A stretch of 15,953 nt of DNA from Bacteroidales bacterium (GCA_017615445.1 JAGAAD010000009.1:1-15953); one strand, 5' to 3'. Numbered from the stretch's first letter, positions 7,520 through 15,368 are shown. Numbers and translations are program-made. Notes: generated from the sequence alone by a model not told the origin.

Positions 7520-8489
7520 TAATCAGGATATAATCCGAATCTTCATTGAGAAGGGCCGAGAAGGTTTCTCTTCTCGGATAAGCCACTCTGTGGGTAAAGA
7601 TATTGCGGCGACGCATGGCATTGAAACATGCTTCGCTGGTGACTTCACCGGGGGTGATAACCTCAACCTTAGGGAAACGGGCACGAAGAGTGTCTGCCTG
7701 GACCGAATAATCGTCCAGCAGCAGCGCATCAAGGGCCAGGGTGTCCACCACGCTGATGCTGTCCAGAACAATCTGCTTGGGGTACACGCCGATGAAATGG
7801 CCTTCAAAATCTTCGCGATACTTGAAATACTCCTCGTATAGCTGCGCAGGCTGGGAGGAAACTATTCCCACCCTGGCCTCGGGCTTCGCGAGCACCTTGT
7901 CCACCATCAGATCCAGCGGGAAAAACACCGCATCCGCTATGTGGAAGGCCTTCATCAAGGAATCCAGGTCGTACTTTCCGTAGGCGGCCATCGCCGAGGA
8001 GGTGAGAACGACCACCTTGCCTCTAGTCTTGTGCGAGAACGAAGACAGGTCCGCAGGGGTGCGGTAGCTGAGTGTGTCCATGCACGCCAGGGCTGCCTTG
8101 ACCGTCAGCTCGCGCAGGCGCTCCGATCCGCCTTCAGTCCCGAAGGCTGCCAGAGGGCTTTTATCCGCCATTATCACACGCGATATGACTTCCCCGCTGA
8201 AATCCAGCAGGGAGTCCTTCACCGGGCGGGCATCCACATTGTCGAACTTGTCGAAGAGGAAAAGAGCGGTGCTCAGCGGCCTCACTTCTTCCAGCGGGCC
8301 GAAGACCACTATATTTCCGTTTGCGTCCTTGGTTTTGAATGAGCCCAGGAACTGATGTCCCGGATTGGCCCTTTCCTGGATTATCTCAGACACATACTGG
8401 ACGACCGGCCGCTCGGACTCCTCCTTGGGTTTGCACGCGCAAACGCCGAGAAGAACCGCCGCCAGGCATAAAACTATTCTTCTGTTCAT
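7494..8489 (-). CDS. Lipoprotein of unknown function
   Basis: A 331-residue exported protein I do not recognise. The N-terminus MNRRIVLCLAAVLLGVCAC followed by KPKEE is a lipoprotein signal peptide; C19 (V-C-A-C) or C17 would carry the lipid. The rest looks alpha/beta: hydrophobic strands near 158-164 (KVVVLTS), 206-211 (RVGIVSS), 254-259 (DALLLDD) and 274-279 (VEVITP) alternate with helices. This pattern resembles periplasmic-binding or racemase-like folds, but the likeness is general and no active-site signature is visible. A Gly-rich GTEGGSERL lies at 117-125. It starts directly after the pssA stop (TAAATG) and overlaps the exonuclease start, so it is embedded in the operon. Its role is unassigned. 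Confidence 0.8.
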   Translation of the reverse strand: MNRRIVLCLAAVLLGVCACKPKEESERPVVQYVSEIIQERANPGHQFLGSFKTKDANGNIVVFGPLEEVRPLSTALFLFDKFDNVDARPVKDSLLDFSGEVISRVIMADKSPLAAFGTEGGSERLRELTVKAALACMDTLSYRTPADLSSFSHKTRGKVVVLTSSAMAAYGKYDLDSLMKAFHIADAVFFPLDLMVDKVLAKPEARVGIVSSQPAQLYEEYFKYREDFEGHFIGVYPKQIVLDSISVVDTLALDALLLDDYSVQADTLRARFPKVEVITPGEVTSEACFNAMRRRNIFTHRVAYPRRETFSALLNEDSDYILINADDRELL

Positions 8490-9209
8490 TTATACCTTGA
8501 AGATTGCGTAAACGAGATTCTTAAGAATGTATAGCACGCAGGAGAGGGTGACTGCCAGCGACCAGTTATGGCCCAGCAGAAGCACCACCGCCACAATAAT
8601 TGCTACCTCCACAATGAAGGAAACTCTCTTCAGGAGGACCGTTTTAGTGTCGTCCGCAGCCACCTTCATCGAGAACATGGGCACCTCGCAGACCAGCAGC
8701 GCGCAGAGCACCGCGGCGAGCACCGGCACGAACACCAGGCCGCCGCTGAGGGTCGCGAGCAAAGATGCCGGCTCATGGGCGACGAAATAACACAGCGAGC
8801 CGCAGAGCAGCGCGCTGACAGGTGTGGCCAGGCCCATGAAACTTCTGTGCTGGCGCGGATCCACATTGAACTTCGCGAGCCTGAGGCCCGAGAACACTGC
8901 CAGAAGCAGCGGCACCATGCACCAGACGCTCGACGAGAACGTGCAGGTCTTCATCAGGTTGTACAGCATCACAGCCGGCAGCACGCCGAAGCTGACCATG
9001 TCGCTGAGCGAGTCCAGCTCCTTCCCCATATCGGAATACGCGTCCAAAGCGCGCGCAGCCAGTCCGTCGCAGAAATCGAAAACCGCGGCCGCGAGCATCA
9101 GCGGGAATGCGAGCCATATCTTGCCCTCCAGGGCGAAGACCACGCCGAGCACTCCTGATGCGAGCCCCAGCGAGGTGATCAGATTGGGAATGTACTTCTT
9201 GACTGACAT
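8490..9209 (-). CDS. pssA: CDP-diacylglycerol-serine O-phosphatidyltransferase
   Basis: An integral membrane enzyme of 239 residues that joins CDP-diacylglycerol and serine to give phosphatidylserine, the precursor of phosphatidylethanolamine. The CDP-alcohol phosphatidyltransferase signature DxxDGxxARx8Gx3Dx3D is complete: D45, D48, G49, A52, R53, G62, D66 and D70. Several hydrophobic spans follow, with two close together at the C-terminus (about 190-235). The N-terminus KKYIPNLITSLGLASG is typical of bacterial PssA rather than PgsA. In many Bacteroidota a phosphatidylserine decarboxylase gene is nearby; none is visible here. It begins 3 bp after the C1 peptidase stop and abuts the lipoprotein gene. 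Confidence 0.93.
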   Translation of the reverse strand: MSVKKYIPNLITSLGLASGVLGVVFALEGKIWLAFPLMLAAAVFDFCDGLAARALDAYSDMGKELDSLSDMVSFGVLPAVMLYNLMKTCTFSSSVWCMVPLLLAVFSGLRLAKFNVDPRQHRSFMGLATPVSALLCGSLCYFVAHEPASLLATLSGGLVFVPVLAAVLCALLVCEVPMFSMKVAADDTKTVLLKRVSFIVEVAIIVAVVLLLGHNWSLAVTLSCVLYILKNLVYAIFKV

Positions 9210-9212
9210 CTT

Positions 9213-10439
9213 CTACCTGTTGATATTGGGATGCTTCTCTGCAAAGCCCTCGGGGAGGGCGCTGCGATGGATCATGATGTCTATGCTCTGGGCCTTGACG
9301 AAGTTCACACTGGCGTACCAGATTCCGTCGTACTTGCCGGTCACGCCCCAGGAGTTCTTCACCAGATAGTATTTCTGTCCCCACTGATCCTCGGCGATGC
9401 CGTAGATGTGCATGCCGTGGTCGTCCGTCATGGTCTTGTTCATGAACTCGATCTGACGCTGCTCCTGAGAAGCTTCCTTCTCCACTACGTTGTTGGTCTT
9501 GGAACCGGCCTTGGGCTTCTTGCCGCTATCCTTCGCCTCACCGTAGCCTACCCAGTGCGCCTGGTCGGAACCCGCATTAGTCAGGTCCACGTCCGCGAGA
9601 ATCGCAAGACCGTCGCGAGTGAAGCCGGGCTCGCTGACATCAGCGCCCCAGGCAGCGGTGTAGCCGTGATCAAGGGCATAGTCCAAAATCTCCATGAACT
9701 CGTCGATGGGGACGTTGTACACCTCATCCCAGCGCCAGTTGTCGCAGATTTCGATCGGGAACCAGGTGTAGAACGGGTGATGAGTAAAGGAAGTGATGGT
9801 GATGTAATCGTCCGGATTGAAATTGAAGGAATCGCGATAGCTCTCAGGGGTGTACTCCACGCCGTCCACGGTGAACTTCTCCGGATAGGCGCCGAAGTAC
9901 TCGCGGAGGATGGCATCAAGGCCGCGCTTCCAGGCGGTGGTGAGGGTCTTGTTGGGGTTCTTGAGGATAGCGTCCATGTAGGCCTTGAGAACTGCGTCCA
10001 ACTCGGCCTGCTTGGGAAGATCGGTTCCGTAGTTCATTCCGGTCATCTCTGAATTCGGCACCATGCCCCAGTCCCTGATGACATGCAGAACGTCATCGGC
10101 CTCGCTGCCGACCCTGAATGCGAGGGCGCCGTCAAGCATAGCATACTTGTCTGCGCGCTCGGAATATGAGTGGCTCACCACGAAGAACTCTGAAAGATCA
10201 GGATACTTCTCGGGATCTTTTATGTCGTTGATACGGATTATCTCGGATTCCACGAAACTGAGGGTGGAGAAAGCCCAGCAGGTTCCGCTGCTCTTCTGGT
10301 TCTTGACGGAGGTCACGGGCATTTCCTTGATTGTCGTGAATTTGTAGTCCGGGAAATTGATCTTCGGTTTCTGGGCCTGGGCGAAAGCGCTCGAGCAAAG
10401 AGCTGAAAGGCAGGCTGCGAGGATGAGAACTTTTTTCAT
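9213..10439 (-). CDS. Secreted C1 family cysteine peptidase (bleomycin hydrolase/aminopeptidase C-like)
   Basis: This 408-residue papain-fold peptidase has a cleavable signal peptide: MKKVLILAACLSALCSSAFA, cut probably after A20. The active site is visible as Q48 and C54 in VKNQKSSGTCWAFS, H341 in DDHGMHIYGIAED and N362 in VKNSWGVTGKYDG. The long insert between Cys and His fits the C1B bleomycin hydrolase/PepC subfamily, which trims peptides from the N-terminus. PepC is classically cytoplasmic; the exported form is characteristic of Bacteroidota. A Lys/Gly-rich stretch (about 302-320) looks like a surface loop. In-frame upstream ATGs at 10472 and 10457 exist, but the signal peptide begins at 10439 and the predicted transcript starts near 10472. 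It is the first gene of the seven-gene run. Confidence 0.9.
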   Translation of the reverse strand: MKKVLILAACLSALCSSAFAQAQKPKINFPDYKFTTIKEMPVTSVKNQKSSGTCWAFSTLSFVESEIIRINDIKDPEKYPDLSEFFVVSHSYSERADKYAMLDGALAFRVGSEADDVLHVIRDWGMVPNSEMTGMNYGTDLPKQAELDAVLKAYMDAILKNPNKTLTTAWKRGLDAILREYFGAYPEKFTVDGVEYTPESYRDSFNFNPDDYITITSFTHHPFYTWFPIEICDNWRWDEVYNVPIDEFMEILDYALDHGYTAAWGADVSEPGFTRDGLAILADVDLTNAGSDQAHWVGYGEAKDSGKKPKAGSKTNNVVEKEASQEQRQIEFMNKTMTDDHGMHIYGIAEDQWGQKYYLVKNSWGVTGKYDGIWYASVNFVKAQSIDIMIHRSALPEGFAEKHPNINR

Positions 10440-10476
10440 ACTATATCTATTACACATTACTAATCGTTGCAACCTT

Positions 10477-10484
10477 CAAATTTA
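10477..10484 (-). promoter_or_regulatory. -7 box of the promoter for the seven-gene minus-strand operon
   Basis: On the minus strand the sequence is TAAATTTG, an exact fit to TAnnTTTG, about 38 bp before the C1 peptidase ATG. The -33 region is AT-rich without a clear TTTG. It is the only convincing box seen upstream of any gene in the run, judged by eye. Confidence 0.6.
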
Positions 10485-10507
10485 ACAAGAATATCTTAAA
10501 AAATCAC

Positions 10508-10515
10508 TACCTTTG
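10508..10515 (+). promoter_or_regulatory. -7 box of the fimbrillin-like lipoprotein/C10 peptidase operon
   Basis: TACCTTTG fits TAnnTTTG exactly and ends only 4 bases before the ATG at 10520. If used, transcription would begin at or within a few bases of the start codon, giving a leaderless or nearly leaderless mRNA. The -33 region (TTTAACA) overlaps the opposing promoter's -7 box. Confidence 0.5.
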
Positions 10516-10519
10516 GGCC

Positions 10520-11713
10520 ATGAAAAAATTCTTAGCCATCATCGCCTTGGTCATGCTAGCTGCAAGTTGCACGCATGAACCAGAGACAAAGATAAAGCAC
10601 GGCGACGTCCTCAAACTCACGACCGAGAGCGCGCTGCTCAGTGAAGGAGATCTGGTGGGCATCAATATGGATCATCCGTTTGCATTCGTAAATGTCAAGA
10701 CCACATATTCTTCAGGATCCCTCACTCCCGGCAACGAACTCTACTGGCCTTACAATCAGCGCGACAGCGCCGTGAATTTCATCGCTTATTACCCCTACAC
10801 GGCCGAATACAACGACGGCGGGACTGTGGTTTTCTCTGCCGCACCTGACCAGAGGGACGATGCCGCATTCAAGGCTTCCGCCCTCCTGGTAGCCCACACA
10901 AAAGCGTCCGTGGCCGAGCCCTCAGTCGCTTTCGATTTCATTCCGAGGATGACGAAACTCGTCTTCTACCTGCGTAACGAAACGGACAGCCCGGTCCAGG
11001 ACATTTACCTCACCGCCTACCCTTCTCTCCAGTTCAACATGGACAAGGTCAACTTAAGGGTCTGCGGCGAAAAGGTGGACCTCCACGCGCATCTTAGCGC
11101 CACCTCCGCAGACGGAGTGCAGGCCTTCGAAACCATCTTCGCTCCTCAGAACACGGCTCTGACGCTCACCATCAAAACCGCCTCGGCGGAATTCACGGCC
11201 GCGCTCAGCTCCACCACCACCTTCGAAGCTGCCAGGCAGTACTCAAATGCCAAACTGGTTGTTCTCAATGAGAAAAAGATGAACAGAGTCATCGGCTTCA
11301 CGCTGCAGGAATCAGAGTGGAAGCCCACTCCGGACTTTATCTACCAGGAACCCCCGGCAGGAGGTGCAGAACTGGAGGACCTGACCGATCCCGGAGTTTA
11401 CAAGATAGTGGAAGGCGCCGCTTTCCCGCTTCGCATCTATGAACCGGGAGACGACCAGTTCAGCCTGATAACAGGCGGCAACACCCGCGGATGGAGAGTT
11501 ATGGATCCCATTCTTGGCAATATGTTCGAATTCTGCACCCCCATGGTCTATTCCCAGGAGGGCAACACCTTCGACATCAACATCAGAAGCTTCGGGATTG
11601 AAAACTTCGAGGCCGACTATTCATCAAGAGCCACTACCCTCAGGGTCGAAGACAAGCTCGCCTGGATAATGGATGAGAAAAAGGATTACGGATATATAAT
11701 TGTCACGGAGTAA
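10520..11713 (+). CDS. Fimbrillin-like (Mfa/FimA-type) lipoprotein
   Basis: A 397-residue exported lipoprotein: MKKFLAIIALVMLAASC has a clean lipobox with lipidated C17. The region from about 30 to 250 follows the pattern of Bacteroidota fimbrillin-family proteins (Mfa-like/FimA superfamily): ELYWPYNQRDSAVNFIAYYPYT, then LLVAHTKASV, then FIPRMTKLVFYL. A second part (about 265-397, IGFTLQESEWKP onward) is unfamiliar and contains a Trp/Asp-rich stretch. Members build pilus stalks or tips, or act as surface adhesins; here there is no visible FimB/Mfa2-type anchor or other pilus gene. It is followed after 1 bp by a C10 peptidase, so it may work with, anchor or restrain that protease. That role is inference; the family call is by pattern only. 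Confidence 0.7.
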   Translation: MKKFLAIIALVMLAASCTHEPETKIKHGDVLKLTTESALLSEGDLVGINMDHPFAFVNVKTTYSSGSLTPGNELYWPYNQRDSAVNFIAYYPYTAEYNDGGTVVFSAAPDQRDDAAFKASALLVAHTKASVAEPSVAFDFIPRMTKLVFYLRNETDSPVQDIYLTAYPSLQFNMDKVNLRVCGEKVDLHAHLSATSADGVQAFETIFAPQNTALTLTIKTASAEFTAALSSTTTFEAARQYSNAKLVVLNEKKMNRVIGFTLQESEWKPTPDFIYQEPPAGGAELEDLTDPGVYKIVEGAAFPLRIYEPGDDQFSLITGGNTRGWRVMDPILGNMFEFCTPMVYSQEGNTFDINIRSFGIENFEADYSSRATTLRVEDKLAWIMDEKKDYGYIIVTE

Positions 11714-11714
11714 T

Positions 11715-13457
11715 ATGAAAAAAGCAGTCTTAACACTTGCAGGACTATTCGCAGTCCTCACGGCATTTGCCGACACCGTCGGCAGGCAGCAGGCGCAGAC
11801 CATCGCTCAGAGATGGCTCGGGACTGAGGTCACCGAGGCCGCATATGGCTCCGACGCATTCTACATTTTCAACGGCACAGAGGGCGGTTGGGTCATCGTT
11901 TCAGCAGAAGACGCCTCCACCCCTATCCTGGGCTACAGCGACAAAGGCAGCCTGGACCCTGGCCGCGTGTCCTCAAACTTCAGACACTGGGTGAAAGGCT
12001 ACGAAGAAGGCATCAGGGACGCACGCATCGCGAATAAGAAAGCCACGACAGAAGTCAAGGCTCTCTGGAAGACGGCGGGCTACAGGACTAAAGCCAGCAG
12101 CCAGATAATCCTCGACACTCCGGAATGGGGTCAGGATTCCCCCTACAACGACCTGTGCCCTCAGGTTGTGGAGGGCGGCAAGACCCACAGGGCCGTCACC
12201 GGCTGCGTCGCCACCGCCATGGCCGAAGTCATCCGCTACTGGGAGTGGCCCGAGCACGGAACTGGCACCATCGGAGGGTACACCTACAGAAGCGATTATT
12301 CGGTCAACGTAACCATCAACAGCTACAGCATCGATTCTCACTTCTACGACTACTCCCTCATGCCGTTCAAATACAACGGAGCTGAAACCAGCGCCCAGAA
12401 AAACGCCGTGGCCCAGCTCATGCACGACTGCGGAGTGATGGTGGAAGCTATGTACAACTACGGCACTGGCACCGGAGCGTATTCCGAAAATATCGCCAAT
12501 GCCCTCATAACCTACATGTCCTACGCACCCACCGCCCAGCTTATCTACCGTCTGGCCTACACGGATGCGGAGTGGACGAAGATCCTCGAAAAAGAGATAG
12601 ACAACGGAAGACCTGTTCTCTACGGAGCGAACGACCCCAAGGCGGGAGGGCATCAGTTTGTCTGCGACGGCTACGACACCAAAGACTACGTCCACATCAA
12701 CTGGGGCTGGAACGCATCCGGAAACGGCTTCTTCACCCTTACTCTGAACATCCCCGGTTCGTACACCTTCTCCGATGATCAGGACATAGTGATAGGTATC
12801 GAACCGAACAAAACCGGACAGACCGGAGCATATGCCGGACCGCTGATGATAGACGCCGCCGCCTCAGACAGTCCCGGACTCGTCCTCAAATCCGGAAACG
12901 TGTTGGACAAGAGTTTCACCATCTCTGCAGACGCCATCTCCAATGTCAACTACTATGTCGACTATTCCGGAGCCGTGAAGGCCGGTCTTCTGGACTGGAA
13001 GGGCGATCTTAAGGAATACATTAGCGATGAGCTCCCTCTGGATCTCGGAGGCTATAGCATTGTCAGGTTGAACAACATCAAATGCACCATCACAGGGGAC
13101 GTGGTATTCGGAGACCGCGTCGTTCTCTTCTACAAGACAGACGGCGGCGAGTGGGAGATAATAAAGGGTCATCAGGCCTATGACAACAGCGGCCGGACAG
13201 TCTACCTGAGCTCGTCCATCCCTGCGGTGGATGCGGCCTACATTCTTGTTCCTGCCAGCCCGAAAGCCGGAGACACATTCTTCTTCGAACTCGTTCCCGG
13301 TTCCAACCCCGTCAAAACCGTCTCATGGTACTACGACAGCCTGAAGCAGCCTGGAATTACAGCCAATCTCACTTCCGGCACACACACGGTGAAAGCCGAA
13401 GTCACATTCAAAGACGGCTCAAAGGAAACTCTGACTGCTAAGATACTGGTTAAATAA
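11715..13457 (+). CDS. Secreted C10 (streptopain/SpeB-type) cysteine peptidase with propeptide
   Basis: A 580-residue secreted protease. A signal peptide (about 1-19, ending TAFA) precedes a Spi-type prodomain (about 22-110) recognisable by AQTIAQRWLG, FNGTEGGWVIVSAEDAS and PILGYSD. The C10 catalytic domain has WGQDSPYNDLCP (Q140), the nucleophile in VTGCVATAMAEV (C164), the active-site His in GGHQFVCDGY (H313) and the family INWGWN motif (about 329-333). From about 365 a non-catalytic C-terminal part ends in an Ig/PKD-like module (VSWYYDSLK to the end). No clear T9SS sorting signal is visible. Relatives include SpeB and the Bfp proteases of Bacteroides fragilis. I chose the ATG 1 bp after the lipoprotein stop; an earlier in-frame ATG at 11700 would spoil the signal peptide. 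Its 3' end overlaps lpxB by 8 bp, tail to tail. Confidence 0.9.
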   Translation: MKKAVLTLAGLFAVLTAFADTVGRQQAQTIAQRWLGTEVTEAAYGSDAFYIFNGTEGGWVIVSAEDASTPILGYSDKGSLDPGRVSSNFRHWVKGYEEGIRDARIANKKATTEVKALWKTAGYRTKASSQIILDTPEWGQDSPYNDLCPQVVEGGKTHRAVTGCVATAMAEVIRYWEWPEHGTGTIGGYTYRSDYSVNVTINSYSIDSHFYDYSLMPFKYNGAETSAQKNAVAQLMHDCGVMVEAMYNYGTGTGAYSENIANALITYMSYAPTAQLIYRLAYTDAEWTKILEKEIDNGRPVLYGANDPKAGGHQFVCDGYDTKDYVHINWGWNASGNGFFTLTLNIPGSYTFSDDQDIVIGIEPNKTGQTGAYAGPLMIDAAASDSPGLVLKSGNVLDKSFTISADAISNVNYYVDYSGAVKAGLLDWKGDLKEYISDELPLDLGGYSIVRLNNIKCTITGDVVFGDRVVLFYKTDGGEWEIIKGHQAYDNSGRTVYLSSSIPAVDAAYILVPASPKAGDTFFFELVPGSNPVKTVSWYYDSLKQPGITANLTSGTHTVKAEVTFKDGSKETLTAKILVK

Positions 13458-14568
13458 GAAGGGAAATCATTTCCCTGGCCACAGCCCTCGAAGCGCCCTC
13501 GCCTCCGAGGGCTTCTTTTATCTCCGAGTAGCCGGAGAGCATCTTCTCGCGGTAGTCCTGATCCTCGATAAGCCTTCTGACTTCCGCCAGGACCTCATCG
13601 GCCGTGAATGCTTCCTGGACCAGCTCCCGGAAAACAAGGCGGTCCATTATCAGATTGCCCAGGCTGATGTACTTGATGTGGTCCATCACCCTGAAGATTC
13701 TGCGGGCGAGGAAGGCCGTCAGGCGCGAAGTGGACCAGCAGACCACCTGTGGAGTGCCGATTAGGGCCGCTTCGAGCGAGGCCGTGCCGGAATTGATTAT
13801 TGCCGCTTTCGCGCCATGCAGCACGCTATAGGTCTGGCCGAAGACCAGGTCCACATAGTCCCTGCCCTCAAGCCAGCCGGCATAGTCCTCCACGCTTCGC
13901 GCAGGTGCGCCCGCGAGCACTATCTTCCAGTCTTTGTACTGAGGCATCGCGTGCAGCCTGTCCGCCACCTCCATGCAGACCGGCATCATGCGGGAGATTT
14001 CTCCCTTGCGCGAACCTGCCAGAAGGGCTATATAGGGCTTGTCACAGACATCGGCATATTGCGCCTGATCCACCGCATCCACCAGTGGATTGCCTTTGTA
14101 GACAAACGGGACGCCCTTTGCCTCGAAATATGGAATCTCGAAGGGGAAAACGATGAAGAGCTTGTCCACATACTTCTTGAGCTTGCGGTTGCGGCTCTCC
14201 CTCGAGGCCCAGGTCTTGGGTGCAATGTAGTAGAACACCTTTATTCCCTTCGAATGAGCGAACTTCGCTATCCTCATATTGAAACCGGGATAATCCACCA
14301 GGATCACCACGTCCGGTTTCCACTCCAGGATGTCCTTTTTAGTGGATTTCAGCGCACCCACTATCGCTCCGGCCTTACGGGCCACGTCCGTGACTCCCAT
14401 CGCCGCGCCGTCTTTGTAGTGCCGCACCAGTTCTCCCCCTACGGCCCGCATAAGGTCTCCGCCCACAAAGCGGAACTCCGCTCCGGGATCTTCGGCCTTG
14501 AGGCCCTTCATCAGGTTCGAAGCGTGCAGATCTCCGGACGCTTCTCCGGCAATGAGATAGTACTTCAT
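13450..14568 (-). CDS. lpxB: Lipid-A-disaccharide synthase
   Basis: This 372-residue GT19 glycosyltransferase joins UDP-2,3-diacylglucosamine and lipid X to form the lipid A disaccharide at the inner face of the cytoplasmic membrane. The N-terminal signature YLIAGEASGDLHA is intact, as are ILVDYPGFNMRIA, YIAPKTWASRESR, LLAGSRKGEI and the C-terminal donor-binding NSGTASLEAALIGTPQVV. Length is normal for the family. It starts directly after the surE stop (TAGATG), the surE-lpxB arrangement known in Bacteroidota. Its stop lies inside the last codons of the convergent C10 peptidase gene, leaving no room for a terminator between them. Confidence 0.96.
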   Translation of the reverse strand: MKYYLIAGEASGDLHASNLMKGLKAEDPGAEFRFVGGDLMRAVGGELVRHYKDGAAMGVTDVARKAGAIVGALKSTKKDILEWKPDVVILVDYPGFNMRIAKFAHSKGIKVFYYIAPKTWASRESRNRKLKKYVDKLFIVFPFEIPYFEAKGVPFVYKGNPLVDAVDQAQYADVCDKPYIALLAGSRKGEISRMMPVCMEVADRLHAMPQYKDWKIVLAGAPARSVEDYAGWLEGRDYVDLVFGQTYSVLHGAKAAIINSGTASLEAALIGTPQVVCWSTSRLTAFLARRIFRVMDHIKYISLGNLIMDRLVFRELVQEAFTADEVLAEVRRLIEDQDYREKMLSGYSEIKEALGGEGASRAVAREMISLLI

Positions 14569-15342
14569 CTAGAACAATGTCGAAAGCCTGCGGTATTCGT
14601 CCATATCCGTGTTGTCCAGGCTCTGCGGAGTGATTGAAATATAGCCGTTGTCCTCAGCCCAGTTGTCCGAGCTCTCGGGATTGTCGCTCAGAGGGACCAC
14701 TTCCCCTGCCATCACATAATAGGCCTCCCCTTCCGCGCGCTCGGACGGCGCCACCGGGACGAATTCGTTGACCCACATTTCCCTGCCCTGCGTGGTGGAA
14801 CGCACTCCGCGTATCTTGTCAGCGGGGAGATCCGGGAAATTCACATTGTAGACCACTATCTTGTCTTTCGGCAGGTTCGCCATAATCTTCTCGAAGATGG
14901 GCGGGAAAAGCTGCTCCACCACCGAGAAATCCGCATCTTCATGGAGATTGTTCAGAGACACGGCAAAAGCCGGGACGCCTCCGAGGGCTCCTTCGCGCGC
15001 GGCGCCTATCGTGCCGCTGTACCACATTGCGGTGGAGGCGTTCGATCCGTGGTTGATTCCGCTGAGGACCACATCCGGAAGGCCGTCTTTGAAGACTTCA
15101 TCTATCGCAAACTTGGCGCAGCTGGAAGGAGTTCCGTCCAGATACATCCACTGAGCTCCGTCTATTATCCCCAAATCCCTGAATCCGAGAGGTTTCAGGC
15201 CAAGGGAAATGGCCATCGACATTCCGGAATGGTGGGTTTTCGGGGCGACCACGGTCACATCTCCGAATCTCTTCATAATATGGACAAGGGCGTGGATGCC
15301 TTTTGCCTGATATCCGTCGTCGTTTGTTATTAAAATCTTCAT
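14569..15342 (-). CDS. surE: 5'/3'-nucleotidase SurE
   Basis: A 257-residue metal-dependent phosphatase that dephosphorylates nucleoside 5'- and 3'-monophosphates and is linked to stress and stationary-phase survival in other bacteria. The metal ligands known from SurE structures are all present: D8 and D9 in ITNDDGYQAKG, S39 in HHSGMSM and N97 in SGINHGSNAS. An ATG seven codons upstream (15363) lies within the predicted -7 box, so the start at MKILITNDDG is preferred. The gene abuts lpxB with no spacer, and the two probably share the promoter at 15361-15368. Confidence 0.95.
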   Translation of the reverse strand: MKILITNDDGYQAKGIHALVHIMKRFGDVTVVAPKTHHSGMSMAISLGLKPLGFRDLGIIDGAQWMYLDGTPSSCAKFAIDEVFKDGLPDVVLSGINHGSNASTAMWYSGTIGAAREGALGGVPAFAVSLNNLHEDADFSVVEQLFPPIFEKIMANLPKDKIVVYNVNFPDLPADKIRGVRSTTQGREMWVNEFVPVAPSERAEGEAYYVMAGEVVPLSDNPESSDNWAEDNGYISITPQSLDNTDMDEYRRLSTLF

Positions 15343-15350
15343 CCGTAATC

Positions 15351-15368
15351 TACTTTTGTACAAAAGTA
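15351..15368. promoter_or_regulatory. Perfect 18-bp palindrome upstream of surE
   Basis: TACTTTTGTACAAAAGTA reads the same on both strands with no spacer. Its right half is the surE -7 box and the transcript would start in or near the left half, so a dimeric repressor bound here could block surE-lpxB. Each half also reads TACTTTTG on its own strand, so the symmetry could partly reflect two back-to-back -7-like boxes. Confidence 0.55.
15361..15368 (-). promoter_or_regulatory. -7 box of the surE-lpxB promoter
   Basis: On the minus strand this is TACTTTTG, an exact TAnnTTTG match 18 bp before the surE ATG at 15342, giving a short leader of roughly a dozen nucleotides. No clear -33 TTTG is seen at 19-21 bp. 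Confidence 0.55.

Noticed and set aside
9231..10052. 273-codon plus-strand frame inside the C1 peptidase gene
   Set aside because: Antisense to a protein with a complete catalytic set; Val/Leu/His-rich with no signature.
10520..13457. A new defence or toxin system in the lipoprotein/C10 protease pair
   Set aside because: The C10 protease has a signal peptide and prodomain and the partner is a lipoprotein, so both act outside the cytoplasm; nothing points to phage defence or a toxin-immunity pair.
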